From assembly GCA_002411345.1 (NCBI GenBank), contig DHSL01000055.1, positions 62,001 through 126,000 on the forward strand: a stretch of 64,000 nucleotides of DNA, written 5' to 3'. This DNA comes from Bacteroidales bacterium UBA5287. GTDB lineage: Bacteria; Bacteroidota; Bacteroidia; Bacteroidales; Dysgonomonadaceae. Under the pieces are notes generated by a model. It searched no databases. It was not told the DNA's origin and worked only from the letters and a program-made list of their open reading frames with translations. Of the stretch, positions 1 to 8,027 are shown piece after piece. Both the position numbers and the translations under genes were made by a program. How positions within the stretch are numbered: the first letter of the stretch is position 1; every line of letters starts with the position of its first letter.

Positions 1-1
1 G

Positions 2-1219
2 TTGAATTTAGTTTATCCATCAGTAAATAAGGAGATTCAGGAAGGATTATTAAACACCTATCTTGAGAGTGGATTTTTGCCAGAGTGGGCAAGTCCCGGT
101 CACCGAGGCATTATGATTGGTAACAATTCAGCCTCAGTTGTTTCCGACGCCTATATAAAGGGTCTTCGCGGTTATGATATTGAAAAGCTTTATGAAGGAT
201 TGTTGCATGGAACAGAAAATGTACATCCAAGAGTATCATCAACCGGACGTTTAGGACATCAGTATTACAACGAGTTAGGTTATGTACCTTATGATGTAAA
301 AATTAACGAAAATGCTGCCCGTACTCTTGAATATGCTTATGATGATTGGACAATATACAAACTTGCAAAAGCTTTGAATCGTCCACAAAAAGAGATCGAT
401 TTATATGCAAAAAGAGCAATGAATTACAAGAATGTGTTCTCTCCAGAGTACAATCTAATGCGAGGCAGAAATAAGGATGGTTCATTCCAAACCCCTTTCA
501 GTCCCACTAAATGGGGTGATGCCTTTACCGAAGGTAACAGTTGGCATTACACCTGGTCGGTTTTTCATGATCCCCAAGGTCTTATTGATTTGATGGGTGG
601 TAAAACGACCTTTGTAAACATGTTAGATTCTGTTTTTGAGACCCCACCAGTATTTGACGATAGTTATTATGGCGGAGTAATTCACGAGATACGTGAAATG
701 CAGATCATGAATATGGGTCAGTATGCTCATGGTAATCAACCTATTCAGCATATGATTTATCTGTATAATTATGCCGGTGAGCCATGGAAAGCTCAATATT
801 GGGTACGTGAAGTAATGGACAAATTATATTCACCTAATCCCGATGGATATTGTGGTGACGAAGACAACGGTCAGACATCAGCCTGGTATGTTTTCTCAGC
901 GATGGGTATTTATCCAGTATGTCCCGGAAGCAATGAATACGTGATTGGTTCCCCATTGTTTAACAAAGTCAAGTTACATCTTGAAAATGGCAAAACCGTT
1001 GAGATAAACGCTGTAAATAACAATAAGGACAGTCGTTATGTATCTGACATAAAGGTAAATGGTAAGACTTATACAAAGAATTACTTTACTCATTCAGAAT
1101 TCACAAATGGAGCTAAAATCGATTTCCAGATGTCCTCAACCCCAAATAAGAAAAGAGGTATTAAAGCATCCGATTTCCCATATTCATTTACCAATGATTT
1201 AAAAGGAATGTATAAATAA
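2..1219 (+). CDS. GH92 family glycoside hydrolase, C-terminal part (5' end outside window)
   Basis: This is the C-terminal ~405 residues of a family GH92 exo-acting mannosidase, which in Bacteroidota is usually a calcium-dependent periplasmic or surface enzyme of about 750 residues. The N-terminal half lies upstream of the window. Recognisable parts are GHRGIMIGNNSA, the region starting HGNQPIQH near residue 244, and GDEDNGQTSAWY near residue 286, whose Asp residues match the pair assigned as general base in the family. In most GH92 enzymes the middle motif reads GNEPS with Glu as general acid; here it reads GNQP with Gln at codon 737-739. In my memory that change marks the GH92 subgroup that cleaves mannosyl-phosphate links instead of plain alpha-mannosides. 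The family call is firm; the substrate call is inference. Confidence 0.93.
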   Translation: MNLVYPSVNKEIQEGLLNTYLESGFLPEWASPGHRGIMIGNNSASVVSDAYIKGLRGYDIEKLYEGLLHGTENVHPRVSSTGRLGHQYYNELGYVPYDVKINENAARTLEYAYDDWTIYKLAKALNRPQKEIDLYAKRAMNYKNVFSPEYNLMRGRNKDGSFQTPFSPTKWGDAFTEGNSWHYTWSVFHDPQGLIDLMGGKTTFVNMLDSVFETPPVFDDSYYGGVIHEIREMQIMNMGQYAHGNQPIQHMIYLYNYAGEPWKAQYWVREVMDKLYSPNPDGYCGDEDNGQTSAWYVFSAMGIYPVCPGSNEYVIGSPLFNKVKLHLENGKTVEINAVNNNKDSRYVSDIKVNGKTYTKNYFTHSEFTNGAKIDFQMSSTPNKKRGIKASDFPYSFTNDLKGMYK

Positions 1220-1264
1220 TTATTATCGACCAAGATGAATTGATAATACTATTTATTAGAAATT

Positions 1265-1310
1265 AAAAGCGTTGCTTTGATCTTATCGGATTAAGAGCAA
1301 CGCTTTTTCT
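1265..1310. terminator. Probable bidirectional intrinsic terminator
   Basis: A perfect 12-bp inverted repeat (1265-1276 and 1296-1307) with a 19-base loop is followed by T-rich sequence on the plus strand. On the minus strand the same hairpin also ends in a U run. It lies between the convergent GH92 and RlpA-like genes and its right arm overlaps the last codons of the latter. Confidence 0.8.
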
Positions 1311-1774
1311 TTGTCTATATTTAAATCTTCAGGATTAATTTTGTTTTTAACTTCCAGAAATAATTTATTGTTGAAGTTTAGTAATTCAATGGGTAGATAA
1401 GGATAAAACTGCCACTTTTTGATCTCCACATTTCCAATCCCTTGTTGTACAATTCCAATTTCTTTAGCCGCAGCGTAAGACAGATCAATAATTCTACTTT
1501 TAGAGAAAGGGCCTCTGTCTGTGACTTTTACGACAACTGTTTTATTATTATTCAGATTTTTCACCTGAATGAATGTTCCAAAAGGCAGCGTTCGATGAGC
1601 GCAAGTCAGGCTATCTTTATGGTATGGAATGCCACTAGAAGTATTTCTCCCATGTAGTTTGTGCGAATAAAAGGATGCTTTTCCGCTTTCCTGGCCCCAG
1701 GTGATAGATATTAAACCACCTAAAACCATTATAATAGTCCATATGATAAATCGTTTCATATATCTATTCTTCAT
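1283..1774 (-). CDS. RlpA-like secreted protein (double-psi beta-barrel)
   Basis: This is an exported protein with an RlpA-type double-psi beta-barrel domain. That fold is found in septal-ring lytic transglycosylases, which cleave peptidoglycan glycan strands lacking stem peptides. The N-terminus (MKNRYMKRFIIWTIIMVLGG) is a signal peptide ending near TWGQ. The core runs GKASFYSHKLHGRNTSSGI, then LPFGTFIQVKN, then VVKVTDRGPF and RIIDLSYAAAKEIG; the conserved DRGPF and IDLS segments are typical of the family. No SPOR domain follows, so it is a short form. I place the start at the ATG ending at 1774, or five codons later at 1759; the open frame extends further upstream but that part does not look like a signal peptide. 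Confidence 0.88.
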   Translation of the reverse strand: MKNRYMKRFIIWTIIMVLGGLISITWGQESGKASFYSHKLHGRNTSSGIPYHKDSLTCAHRTLPFGTFIQVKNLNNNKTVVVKVTDRGPFSKSRIIDLSYAAAKEIGIVQQGIGNVEIKKWQFYPYLPIELLNFNNKLFLEVKNKINPEDLNIDKEKALLLIR

Positions 1775-1863
1775 TCTTTCAGGTTCAAAGGAAATTAATT
1801 TAATCCAAACTATCAATAATTAGGCATGTATTTTTGATATTTCGAAAAATAATTCGAAATATA

Positions 1864-1895
1864 TTTGGAGGTATCAAATATTATGTGTACTTTTG
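1864..1895 (+). promoter_or_regulatory. Bacteroidota-type promoter for tRNA-fMet
   Basis: TTTG at 1864-1867, a 20-base gap and TACTTTTG at 1888-1895 match the Bacteroidota sigma-ABfr promoter (TTTG, N19-20, TAnnTTTG). The element lies 23 bases before the tRNA. Confidence 0.75.
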
Positions 1896-1918
1896 CATTC
1901 CATTTAAGGGAAACATAT

Positions 1919-1990
1919 CGCGGAGTGGAGCAGTGGCAGCTCGTTGGGCTCATAACCCAAAGGTCGTTGGTTCGAATCCTTCCTCCGCAA
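1919..1990 (+). tRNA. Initiator tRNA-fMet (CAU)
   Basis: The 72 bases fold as a cloverleaf with anticodon CAT in the loop CTCATAA. Initiator hallmarks are all visible: an unpaired C1:A72 at the end of the acceptor stem, an A11:U24 pair in the D stem (GAGC/GCTC), and three consecutive G:C pairs at the base of the anticodon stem (GGG/CCC). CCA is not encoded. The T stem (GTTGG/CCTTC) carries two adjacent T-T oppositions at positions 50:64 and 51:63, which is unusual. Confidence 0.95.
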
Positions 1991-2000
1991 CTATCGAAAA

Positions 2001-2026
2001 GGAAAGTTCTAAACTTTCCTTTTTTG
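2001..2026 (+). terminator. Intrinsic terminator after tRNA-fMet
   Basis: An 8-bp perfect stem, GGAAAGTT (2001-2008) and AACTTTCC (2012-2019), with a 3-base loop is followed by six T residues. Confidence 0.85.
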
Positions 2027-2052
2027 TTTTTAATCAAATAAATATATCTTTG
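2023..2052 (+). promoter_or_regulatory. Promoter for DUF4382 lipoprotein gene
   Basis: TTTG at 2023-2026 and TATCTTTG at 2045-2052, separated by 18 bases, fit the Bacteroidota consensus. The -7 element lies 22 bases before the GTG start. Confidence 0.6.
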
Positions 2053-2074
2053 TTGTGAATAAACATTATTTCAA

Positions 2075-2896
2075 GTGGCACATCTAATAAAACAAAATAT
2101 AATTATCTGTTTCATAGTTATTTTGATAGCTTCCATTGTCGGATGCAATGAAGTTGATCCAAGTAAGCATGCAGGTCGTTTACGTATCAGTCTTACCGAA
2201 GGAGGAGGGCTTTTTTTAAAAGGATTTTATATTGATTTACAATCGATTGAAGTAATCCTTTCCGATTCATTAGGTCACAGTACCAATGAATGGATACCAT
2301 TAGAATTTACCGGAGGCGTGTATGAATTATCCAATTTAACGCAAGAAAAGTCCAAACAGCTTGTAGATCAATTTTTTCCTGCCGAAAATCGTATTATTAA
2401 TATACGTTTAACTTTCGGGAAAGACAGCTATCTATTATTAAGCGGTCAAGGCAACGAGAAAATTCCAGTAATTATTCCAGACGAATACTCAAAAAGTACC
2501 ATATTTCCTGCAAATGCCCAGATATTTGAAAACGTTATTTGTAACATCCTGTTAGATATCAATATTTTGGAGTCGTTATCATTAGAAAATGGCACCTATG
2601 TATTCCGTCCTACAGGCAGGTCGTATCCAGAAACTTTTGGAGGAACAATAAAAGGATCCGTTCAACAAAAAGACATTCCTTTTATTGTATTAGCCCATAA
2701 AGAAAATGTAGATACAATTGCCACATTAACCGATCGTTCAGGCGTTTTTCTTTTTAGAGGTCTGAATACAGGACTTTGGAATATCACAATACTTGGTGAT
2801 GATTCATTGAGATATGCCGACAGTACCTTTGTCGATACAGTATTTCAGGGGAAAATAACAACAATAAGTCCAGTAAACCTAAAGCAAATAAATTGA
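2075..2896 (+). CDS. DUF4382 domain lipoprotein
   Basis: This is a predicted lipoprotein: a hydrophobic N-terminus leads to the lipobox SIVGC with Cys24. Residues about 33-185 (RLRISLTEGGG, then SIEVILSD, then LVDQFFPAENRIINIRL) resemble DUF4382, a beta-rich domain of unknown role common in Bacteroidota lipoproteins. The last ~80 residues (GGTIKGSVQQ to GVFLFRGLNTGLWNITI) look like a carboxypeptidase-regulatory-like beta-sandwich, which often serves as a surface spacer. The start is GTG: no in-frame ATG exists upstream of the signal peptide and a TAA stop lies five codons before it. It is followed by lipB after 18 bases and may share its transcript. Confidence 0.82.
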   Translation: MAHLIKQNIIICFIVILIASIVGCNEVDPSKHAGRLRISLTEGGGLFLKGFYIDLQSIEVILSDSLGHSTNEWIPLEFTGGVYELSNLTQEKSKQLVDQFFPAENRIINIRLTFGKDSYLLLSGQGNEKIPVIIPDEYSKSTIFPANAQIFENVICNILLDINILESLSLENGTYVFRPTGRSYPETFGGTIKGSVQQKDIPFIVLAHKENVDTIATLTDRSGVFLFRGLNTGLWNITILGDDSLRYADSTFVDTVFQGKITTISPVNLKQIN

Positions 2897-2914
2897 ATTA
2901 GTTATTATTACAAT

Positions 2915-3589
2915 ATGCAAACTATTGAAGAGATCATAGATTGGGGTCTGATTCCATATTCAGAAGCATGGGACAGGCAAACGAAGCTTTTTAACGAAGC
3001 CCTTGAGCGAAAGCAAAAAGGGGAGAAGCCCGTTCAGAAACTTATCTTGTGTGAACATCCCCATGTTATAACATTAGGGAAACGTGGAGATGAGCATAAT
3101 TTGTTATCATCCAGAGAGTTTTTACAACAGAAAGACGTCGATTTTTTTCATATTGATCGTGGCGGCGATATCACTTATCACGGTCCGGGTCAGCTTGTTG
3201 TTTACCCAATTTTTGATTTAGACGCTTTTGGTATGGGTTTAAAAACCTATATACATGCCATTGAGGAAGTCGTTATTCGGCTATTATCCAATCACGGGAT
3301 AAAATCAGAGCGAAAGGACAGAGCCACAGGTGTTTGGCTTGATGTTTCAGATATGCGAATGGCCCGTAAAATGTGTGCGATAGGAGTCCGTAGCAGTCGC
3401 TTTGTCACTATGCACGGACTCGCTTTGAATGTAAATACAGACTTGAAATATTTCACATTGATAAATCCATGTGGATTTACAGAATCCGGAGTAACATCCA
3501 TTCGAAAAGAGTTGAATGTAGATCATGTAGATATGGAAACAATAAAACAAGAAATGATAAGTCTTTTCAAAGAAATGTTCACGAAATAA
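2915..3589 (+). CDS. lipB: Lipoyl(octanoyl) transferase LipB
   Basis: LipB moves octanoyl groups from acyl carrier protein to lipoyl domains of 2-oxoacid dehydrogenases and the glycine cleavage H protein, the first step of endogenous lipoate synthesis in the cytoplasm. The 224-residue length is normal. Visible signatures are RGGDITYHGPGQLVVYP near residue 85, the KMCAIGVR segment with the conserved Lys, MHGLALNV, and NPCGFTESGVTS containing the catalytic Cys. The ATG start follows the DUF4382 stop by 18 bases. Confidence 0.97.
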   Translation: MQTIEEIIDWGLIPYSEAWDRQTKLFNEALERKQKGEKPVQKLILCEHPHVITLGKRGDEHNLLSSREFLQQKDVDFFHIDRGGDITYHGPGQLVVYPIFDLDAFGMGLKTYIHAIEEVVIRLLSNHGIKSERKDRATGVWLDVSDMRMARKMCAIGVRSSRFVTMHGLALNVNTDLKYFTLINPCGFTESGVTSIRKELNVDHVDMETIKQEMISLFKEMFTK

Positions 3590-3623
3590 AAATAACTATT
3601 TTTTACTTATTAATTAATATATA

Positions 3624-4898
3624 ATGAAATCCACTTTATTTATTCTTACTCTTGTTTCTTTTTTCTATACCAGTCCTTTTGTCACTGCACAAACCAAAAT
3701 TCACGAAGTTAATTTGAGCGGCAACAGTTATGTGACAGAGCAAAGAGAAGGTGCTAACATCACAGAGAAAGGTCTTTCCAATTGGACAGAAGAATCATCT
3801 TTAATTCAGACATACGTTTATTTTTCAAAGCCACAAACAATTTCATTATATGTGAAAGGCGTTTCAGAAGAAAAAGCAGTAATCCTTGTCAAGTTCAATA
3901 AAAAGCAAAAGAAAATCAAAATCGATGGAGGCAAGTTTGAATCATTAGTCGGAAAATATAAAATAGAATCTCCCGGTTATTATGCTATTGGATTACAAGG
4001 TATTGAAAGAAAAGGGAAAGTTTTTGCAGACGTCTCATCCTTTTTAATTCATTCAGAAGACGATCATTTAGTTTATGTTCATGATTTTACCGATTATTGG
4101 GCGAGAAGAGGACCCTCCGTTCATTTGAATTTTAAAATGCCAAAAGACACAATCGAATGGTTTTATAATGAAGTAACTGTTCCAGAGGGAAATGATGTTA
4201 TTGGAAGTTATTATATGGCCAATGGATTTGGAGAAGGATATTTTGGTATGCAATGCAATTCATCAAAAGAGCGTAGAATTCTTTTTTCTGTTTGGAGTCC
4301 CTTTAACACCGAAGATCCCAAGCTCATTCCCGACAGTTTAAAGATAAAGATGTTAAGAAAAGGTGAAGGCGTTTATATTGGTGAATTCGGCAATGAAGGA
4401 TCAGGCGGACAAAGTTTTCTTCGTTATAATTGGAAAGCCGGAAATACCTATAAGTTTCTTACTCAAATTAAGCCAGATGGTAAAGGCTGTACCATTTACA
4501 CATCATATTTTTTTGCATCAGATGAAAATCGTTGGCGTCTGATCGCCAGTTTTTTGCGTCCACAGACAGACGTCTATTATACCCGTGCACATTCATTTCT
4601 TGAAAACTTTATTCCAGAGCAAGGATATCTTTCGAGACAAGTCTATTTTGGTAACCAATGGTATAAGACAAAAGACGGTAGATGGATTTCAAACAACAGT
4701 GCCTCATTTTCGCATGATGCCACAGCCAAAGCCGGTGTTCGTCTTGATTATCAAGGAGGGTATGATAAATCAAACAATTCTTTTTATCTTAGAAACTGTG
4801 GTTTTTTCAGTCAATCCACTAAATTTGGAACAATATTTCAAAGAAACGAAGAGAGCGATCATCCAGAAATTGACTTTGTTAATCTTGAGAACCTATAA
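3624..4898 (+). CDS. Secreted DUF5077/DUF3472 protein
   Basis: This is an exported protein with signal peptide MKSTLFILTLVSFFYTSPFV ending near TAQ. The first ~125 mature residues (GNSYVTEQREGANITEKGLSNW and following) resemble DUF5077, a beta-sandwich found before DUF3472. The rest resembles DUF3472 (GFGEGYFGMQCNS, IGEFGNEGSGGQS, then HSFLENFIPEQGYLSR). Both are Bacteroidota domains of uncertain role that often sit in polysaccharide-degrading contexts and may bind glycans. It follows lipB closely on the same strand. The domain assignment is from memory of the family pattern. Confidence 0.8.
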   Translation: MKSTLFILTLVSFFYTSPFVTAQTKIHEVNLSGNSYVTEQREGANITEKGLSNWTEESSLIQTYVYFSKPQTISLYVKGVSEEKAVILVKFNKKQKKIKIDGGKFESLVGKYKIESPGYYAIGLQGIERKGKVFADVSSFLIHSEDDHLVYVHDFTDYWARRGPSVHLNFKMPKDTIEWFYNEVTVPEGNDVIGSYYMANGFGEGYFGMQCNSSKERRILFSVWSPFNTEDPKLIPDSLKIKMLRKGEGVYIGEFGNEGSGGQSFLRYNWKAGNTYKFLTQIKPDGKGCTIYTSYFFASDENRWRLIASFLRPQTDVYYTRAHSFLENFIPEQGYLSRQVYFGNQWYKTKDGRWISNNSASFSHDATAKAGVRLDYQGGYDKSNNSFYLRNCGFFSQSTKFGTIFQRNEESDHPEIDFVNLENL

Positions 4899-4987
4899 TA
4901 AAGTCATTATTTCTTAGTATAAAAATGAATTATCGAGATTTTAACTAAATTTCACTTACTGTTGCAATTAAATTAGCCTCTTATTTT

Positions 4988-4995
4988 TATCTTTG
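4988..4995 (+). promoter_or_regulatory. -7 promoter element (TATCTTTG) for SPOR lipoprotein
   Basis: A perfect TAnnTTTG element lies 40 bases before the ATG of the SPOR gene. A TTG at 4962-4964 is the only -33 candidate and its 23-base spacing is long, so the -33 element is uncertain. Confidence 0.5.
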
Positions 4996-5035
4996 TAATT
5001 AATAAATTGAATTTTGAACTTAATAAGATTACACA

Positions 5036-5554
5036 ATGAAAAGAATACTTTTTTACGGGATTGCACTTGCTTCTCTTTTGGTTTTAGGAACATCTTGTAA
5101 ACCAAAACAAAGCGCATATAAACAAGTTTATGAAGCTGCCAAAGAAAGAGAAATTCAAGATGCAGCATCTCAACCAACAACAAGTGTTGTAAAACCGGCA
5201 TCTACTTTGCCTCCTGTTGAAGTTTCCGTTAGAAAAGAAAAAGTAGAACCTGTTTACGCTTCAGATGCCGCCGGTTTAAAAAAATTCAGTGTCGTAATCG
5301 CATCTTTGAGTGTAAAAATAAATGCTGAGTCACTTAAAGAAAGAATGACAGCTGAAGGATATCCTGTTATATTAGCACAAAACGAGCAAGGCATGTATCG
5401 TGTAATTGTTGCAAGTTATGATAGTAAAGAACAAGCAGCTGCGAAACGCGATGAAATTATAACCAAATATTCAGCAAAGGGAAATACTGATTATTTACGA
5501 AGAACTTATGGTGTTCCTTTTAATGACCTATGGTTATTGGAAAGACAGTATTAA
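5036..5554 (+). CDS. SPOR domain lipoprotein
   Basis: This is a lipoprotein with lipobox LGTSC (Cys21) followed by a flexible Pro/Thr-rich linker and a C-terminal SPOR domain from about residue 83 (KKFSVVIASLSVKINAESL to YRVIVASYDSKEQAAAKR). SPOR domains bind denuded glycan strands of septal peptidoglycan, so the protein probably acts at the division site or outer membrane-peptidoglycan interface. It has its own promoter element and is followed by an intrinsic terminator. Confidence 0.9.
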   Translation: MKRILFYGIALASLLVLGTSCKPKQSAYKQVYEAAKEREIQDAASQPTTSVVKPASTLPPVEVSVRKEKVEPVYASDAAGLKKFSVVIASLSVKINAESLKERMTAEGYPVILAQNEQGMYRVIVASYDSKEQAAAKRDEIITKYSAKGNTDYLRRTYGVPFNDLWLLERQY

Positions 5555-5583
5555 GATGTTCAGATTTTAGATATTTATAAAAG

Positions 5584-5627
5584 AAAAGCTGCCTCTTTTT
5601 AAATCAAGAAGGGTCGGCTTTTCGCTT
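5584..5627 (+). terminator. Imperfect intrinsic terminator
   Basis: AAAAGCTG-CC at 5584-5593 pairs with GGG-t-CGGCTTTT at 5611-5622, including a G-U pair and a one-base bulge, followed by T-rich sequence. It sits between the SPOR gene and the next coding region. Confidence 0.55.
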
Positions 5628-5636
5628 TTAAATAAG

Positions 5637-6395
5637 ATGGTTATACGTTTTTTAGGAACTGGTACTTCAACGGGTGTGCCCGAATTGGGTTGCACTTGTT
5701 CTGTATGTACATCAGCTGATTTCAGAGATAACCGTCTAAGGTCCTCCGTTCAGATTCACGTCGATAATGTCAATATTATAATTGATTGTACACCAGATTT
5801 TCGTCAGCAGATGTTTTTCGTTCCATTTGAAAAAATCGATGGTTTATTGTTGACACATGAACATTATGATCATATTGGCGGATTAGATGATTTGCGTCCT
5901 TTTTGTCGTTTTGGTCCTGTAAATATTTATGCAGAATCAAATGTAACACATGCATTAGAATACAGGATGCCATATATTTTTTCAGATCATAAATATATGG
6001 GTATTCCAGAATTATTTTTTCATGATATTCAATATCTCCAATCATTCTTTATTCAATCTGTAGAAATACAACCCATTAGGGTAATGCATTATAAGTTACC
6101 CATTTTAGGTTATAGAATTGGAGGTTTTGCCTATCTTACTGATTTGAAATATCTTCCCGAGGATGAAATGGTGAAGTTAAAAGACCTTGATATTCTTGTG
6201 ATTACCGCATTAAGGAAGAAAGATCATATATCACATCAGAATTTAGCAGAAGCCATTCAGTTAGCAGAAAGAGTAGGAGCCAAGCGTACCTATTTTACTC
6301 ATATGAGTCACCATATTGGACTTCATGCAGAAGTTGAAAGAGAAATACCAGAAAACATGTATTTTGCGTATGATGGTTTAGAGTTAAAGATTTAA
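5637..6395 (+). CDS. MBL-fold metal-dependent hydrolase (PhnP-like)
   Basis: This is a cytoplasmic metallo-beta-lactamase-fold hydrolase. The N-terminus FLGTGTSTGVPELGCTCSVC is the signature of the PhnP/RNase Z-like branch, with a CxCxxC cluster. The metal site THEHYDHIGG is present near residue 75, and a further His (HMSHHIGLH) lies near the C-terminus. PhnP itself hydrolyses cyclic ribose phosphates; homologues in Bacteroidota are widespread and not individually characterised, so I give no more specific substrate. The 252-residue length is typical. Confidence 0.9.
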   Translation: MVIRFLGTGTSTGVPELGCTCSVCTSADFRDNRLRSSVQIHVDNVNIIIDCTPDFRQQMFFVPFEKIDGLLLTHEHYDHIGGLDDLRPFCRFGPVNIYAESNVTHALEYRMPYIFSDHKYMGIPELFFHDIQYLQSFFIQSVEIQPIRVMHYKLPILGYRIGGFAYLTDLKYLPEDEMVKLKDLDILVITALRKKDHISHQNLAEAIQLAERVGAKRTYFTHMSHHIGLHAEVEREIPENMYFAYDGLELKI

Positions 6396-6591
6396 TGTAG
6401 TCTTTAGGAAATTTAACCTAAATTGATGCAACGTTTTTGGTGAATTTACATCTTATAATTAAATTGCAAAGTTGTAGTATATTTACTACACGAGTTAGAG
6501 AATAAATATGTATATTTACATTAAACTTTTTGATGTTGAATATGTCTTATTATCGTAATAAACAAATTATTAAACAATAGGGAGAAAGGCT

Positions 6592-7929
6592 ATGAAAACT
6601 AAACAATTTTTGATTGCTTGTTTGTTGACACTGTTGCCCGTATTCGGTTTTGCTCAAGAGTGGGATGATATTTATGCAAACCCATCAGAGAAACAACCGG
6701 TTCGGAAAGAAGTCAAAAAAGAGCAACCTCAAAAAAAGAAAGTTGTGGTTGTTACAGGTGACAATTCCAATATGGAGGTAGTTGCCAACGGCAGGAATCT
6801 AGATGAATATAATCGCCGAGACGTAGGCGTATATAATGAAAATGATCAGTCTGTAATGGACGAAGATTCTGTATATCAGCAATATGAATATACGGATAGG
6901 ATTATTAAATATTCTGATCCCGAATCAAGTGTTCGCATTACAGGTGCCGATGATATAATTGTATATGTGACCGACGAAGTCTATGACGATTATTATTACA
7001 ATCGCGGTTGGGATTATCGAATTAATTTCAATTTCGGTTGGGGATGGTCATCATATTATTCATCCTATTATCCATGGTATGATCCATGGTCTTATGGTGG
7101 TTGGTACGATCCATGGTATTACGGAGGTTGGTATGATCCATGGTATTACGGTAGTTGGTATTCGCCATGGTATTATGGCAGCTGGTATTCACCCTGGTAT
7201 TATAATAGATGGTATTCACCCTGGTATGGAGGCGGATACTATGGATATGGCAGTGGTTATTATAATGGGTTCTATGACGGATATTATTCAAGTCTACCAC
7301 GTAACAGTTCAGGTAGAAGTTCCGGTGTATATAGAAAAAGTTCTTTAGGATCCTCTTCACGATCATCCAGTTTGGTAAATTCCGGTAGAAGTTCCAGTCG
7401 TTCGTCAGTAGGTACAACAACCGGCAGAAGTTCTAATCGCACATCATTAGGCACAACAACCGGCAGAAGCAGTAGAACATCTGAAACCTACAATACAAGG
7501 AATGCAAGTAATAGTTCAAGAACACGAATAATTGATAATTCAGGTCGTGTACGTGATTCTCGTTCAGGGCAAATAATTCCAGGAACAAGCAGCAGTACAT
7601 CACGCTCGACAGTAGGCCGTTCCGGTTCGACCATCAACAGTAACAGAACAGTGGCACCATCAAGCAGTGAAAGAACCTATCAAAGAAGCAGCAATACCTA
7701 TTCAACTCCTTCAAGATCAAGTTCAACTACTAACAGCAGATCTATTTCTACTCCTTCAAGCAGTAGTAGATCTATTTCTACCCCATCAAGCAGCAGTAGA
7801 AGTTCATCCACTTATTCAGCCCCTTCAAGAAGCAGTTCTTCCGTAAGTTCAGGTTCATATGGTGGAGGCGGCAGTAGCAGCAGCGGTAGTAGTAGTTCAA
7901 GAAGCAGCAGTGGTGGAGGTCGTCGTTAA
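6592..7929 (+). CDS. Secreted Tyr/Trp-repeat and Ser/Arg-rich low-complexity protein
   Basis: I do not recognise a characterised function. The start is supported by a purine-rich GGGAG site just before the ATG. A signal peptide ends at GFAQEW (about residue 22). Residues 23-120 are charged and include YVTDEVYDDYYYN. From about residue 162 to 215 there are six copies of a nine-residue unit of the form GGWYDPWYY. The remaining ~220 residues are almost entirely Ser, Arg, Thr and Gly (RSSSRSS, TPSSSSRSIS). Such proteins are common in Bacteroidota and are sometimes mislabelled vitellogenin-like. The aromatic repeats suggest a surface or matrix protein, but that is speculation. An intrinsic terminator follows. 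Confidence 0.85.
   Translation: MKTKQFLIACLLTLLPVFGFAQEWDDIYANPSEKQPVRKEVKKEQPQKKKVVVVTGDNSNMEVVANGRNLDEYNRRDVGVYNENDQSVMDEDSVYQQYEYTDRIIKYSDPESSVRITGADDIIVYVTDEVYDDYYYNRGWDYRINFNFGWGWSSYYSSYYPWYDPWSYGGWYDPWYYGGWYDPWYYGSWYSPWYYGSWYSPWYYNRWYSPWYGGGYYGYGSGYYNGFYDGYYSSLPRNSSGRSSGVYRKSSLGSSSRSSSLVNSGRSSSRSSVGTTTGRSSNRTSLGTTTGRSSRTSETYNTRNASNSSRTRIIDNSGRVRDSRSGQIIPGTSSSTSRSTVGRSGSTINSNRTVAPSSSERTYQRSSNTYSTPSRSSSTTNSRSISTPSSSSRSISTPSSSSRSSSTYSAPSRSSSSVSSGSYGGGGSSSSGSSSSRSSSGGGRR
7075..7236 (+). repeat. Six 27-bp coding tandem repeats
   Basis: Within the Tyr/Trp-rich gene, a 27-base unit encoding nine residues of the form WY[D/S]PWYYG[G/S] recurs about six times, with third-position differences between copies. 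The first and last copies are the most divergent. Confidence 0.85.
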
Positions 7930-7944
7930 ACCAATAAATAAAAG

Positions 7945-7998
7945 AAACCGCTACCTTTCAATAACCCAATTAGGTAATTATTAAAGGGCGGTTTTTTA
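7945..7998 (+). terminator. Intrinsic terminator
   Basis: AAACCGC with the following CCTTT (7945-7958) pairs with AAAGG-GCGGTTT (from 7983) and is followed by TTTT. It lies between the repeat-protein gene and the outer-membrane barrel gene. Confidence 0.7.
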
Positions 7999-8027
7999 TA
8001 TAGACTAACTATAATAATCGAAGATAA

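Noticed and set aside
6983..7420. Long frames on both strands across the aromatic repeats
   Set aside because: They are shadows created by the 27-base repeat and low-complexity codons; their products (His/Ile/Met-rich or Asn/His-rich) match no family.
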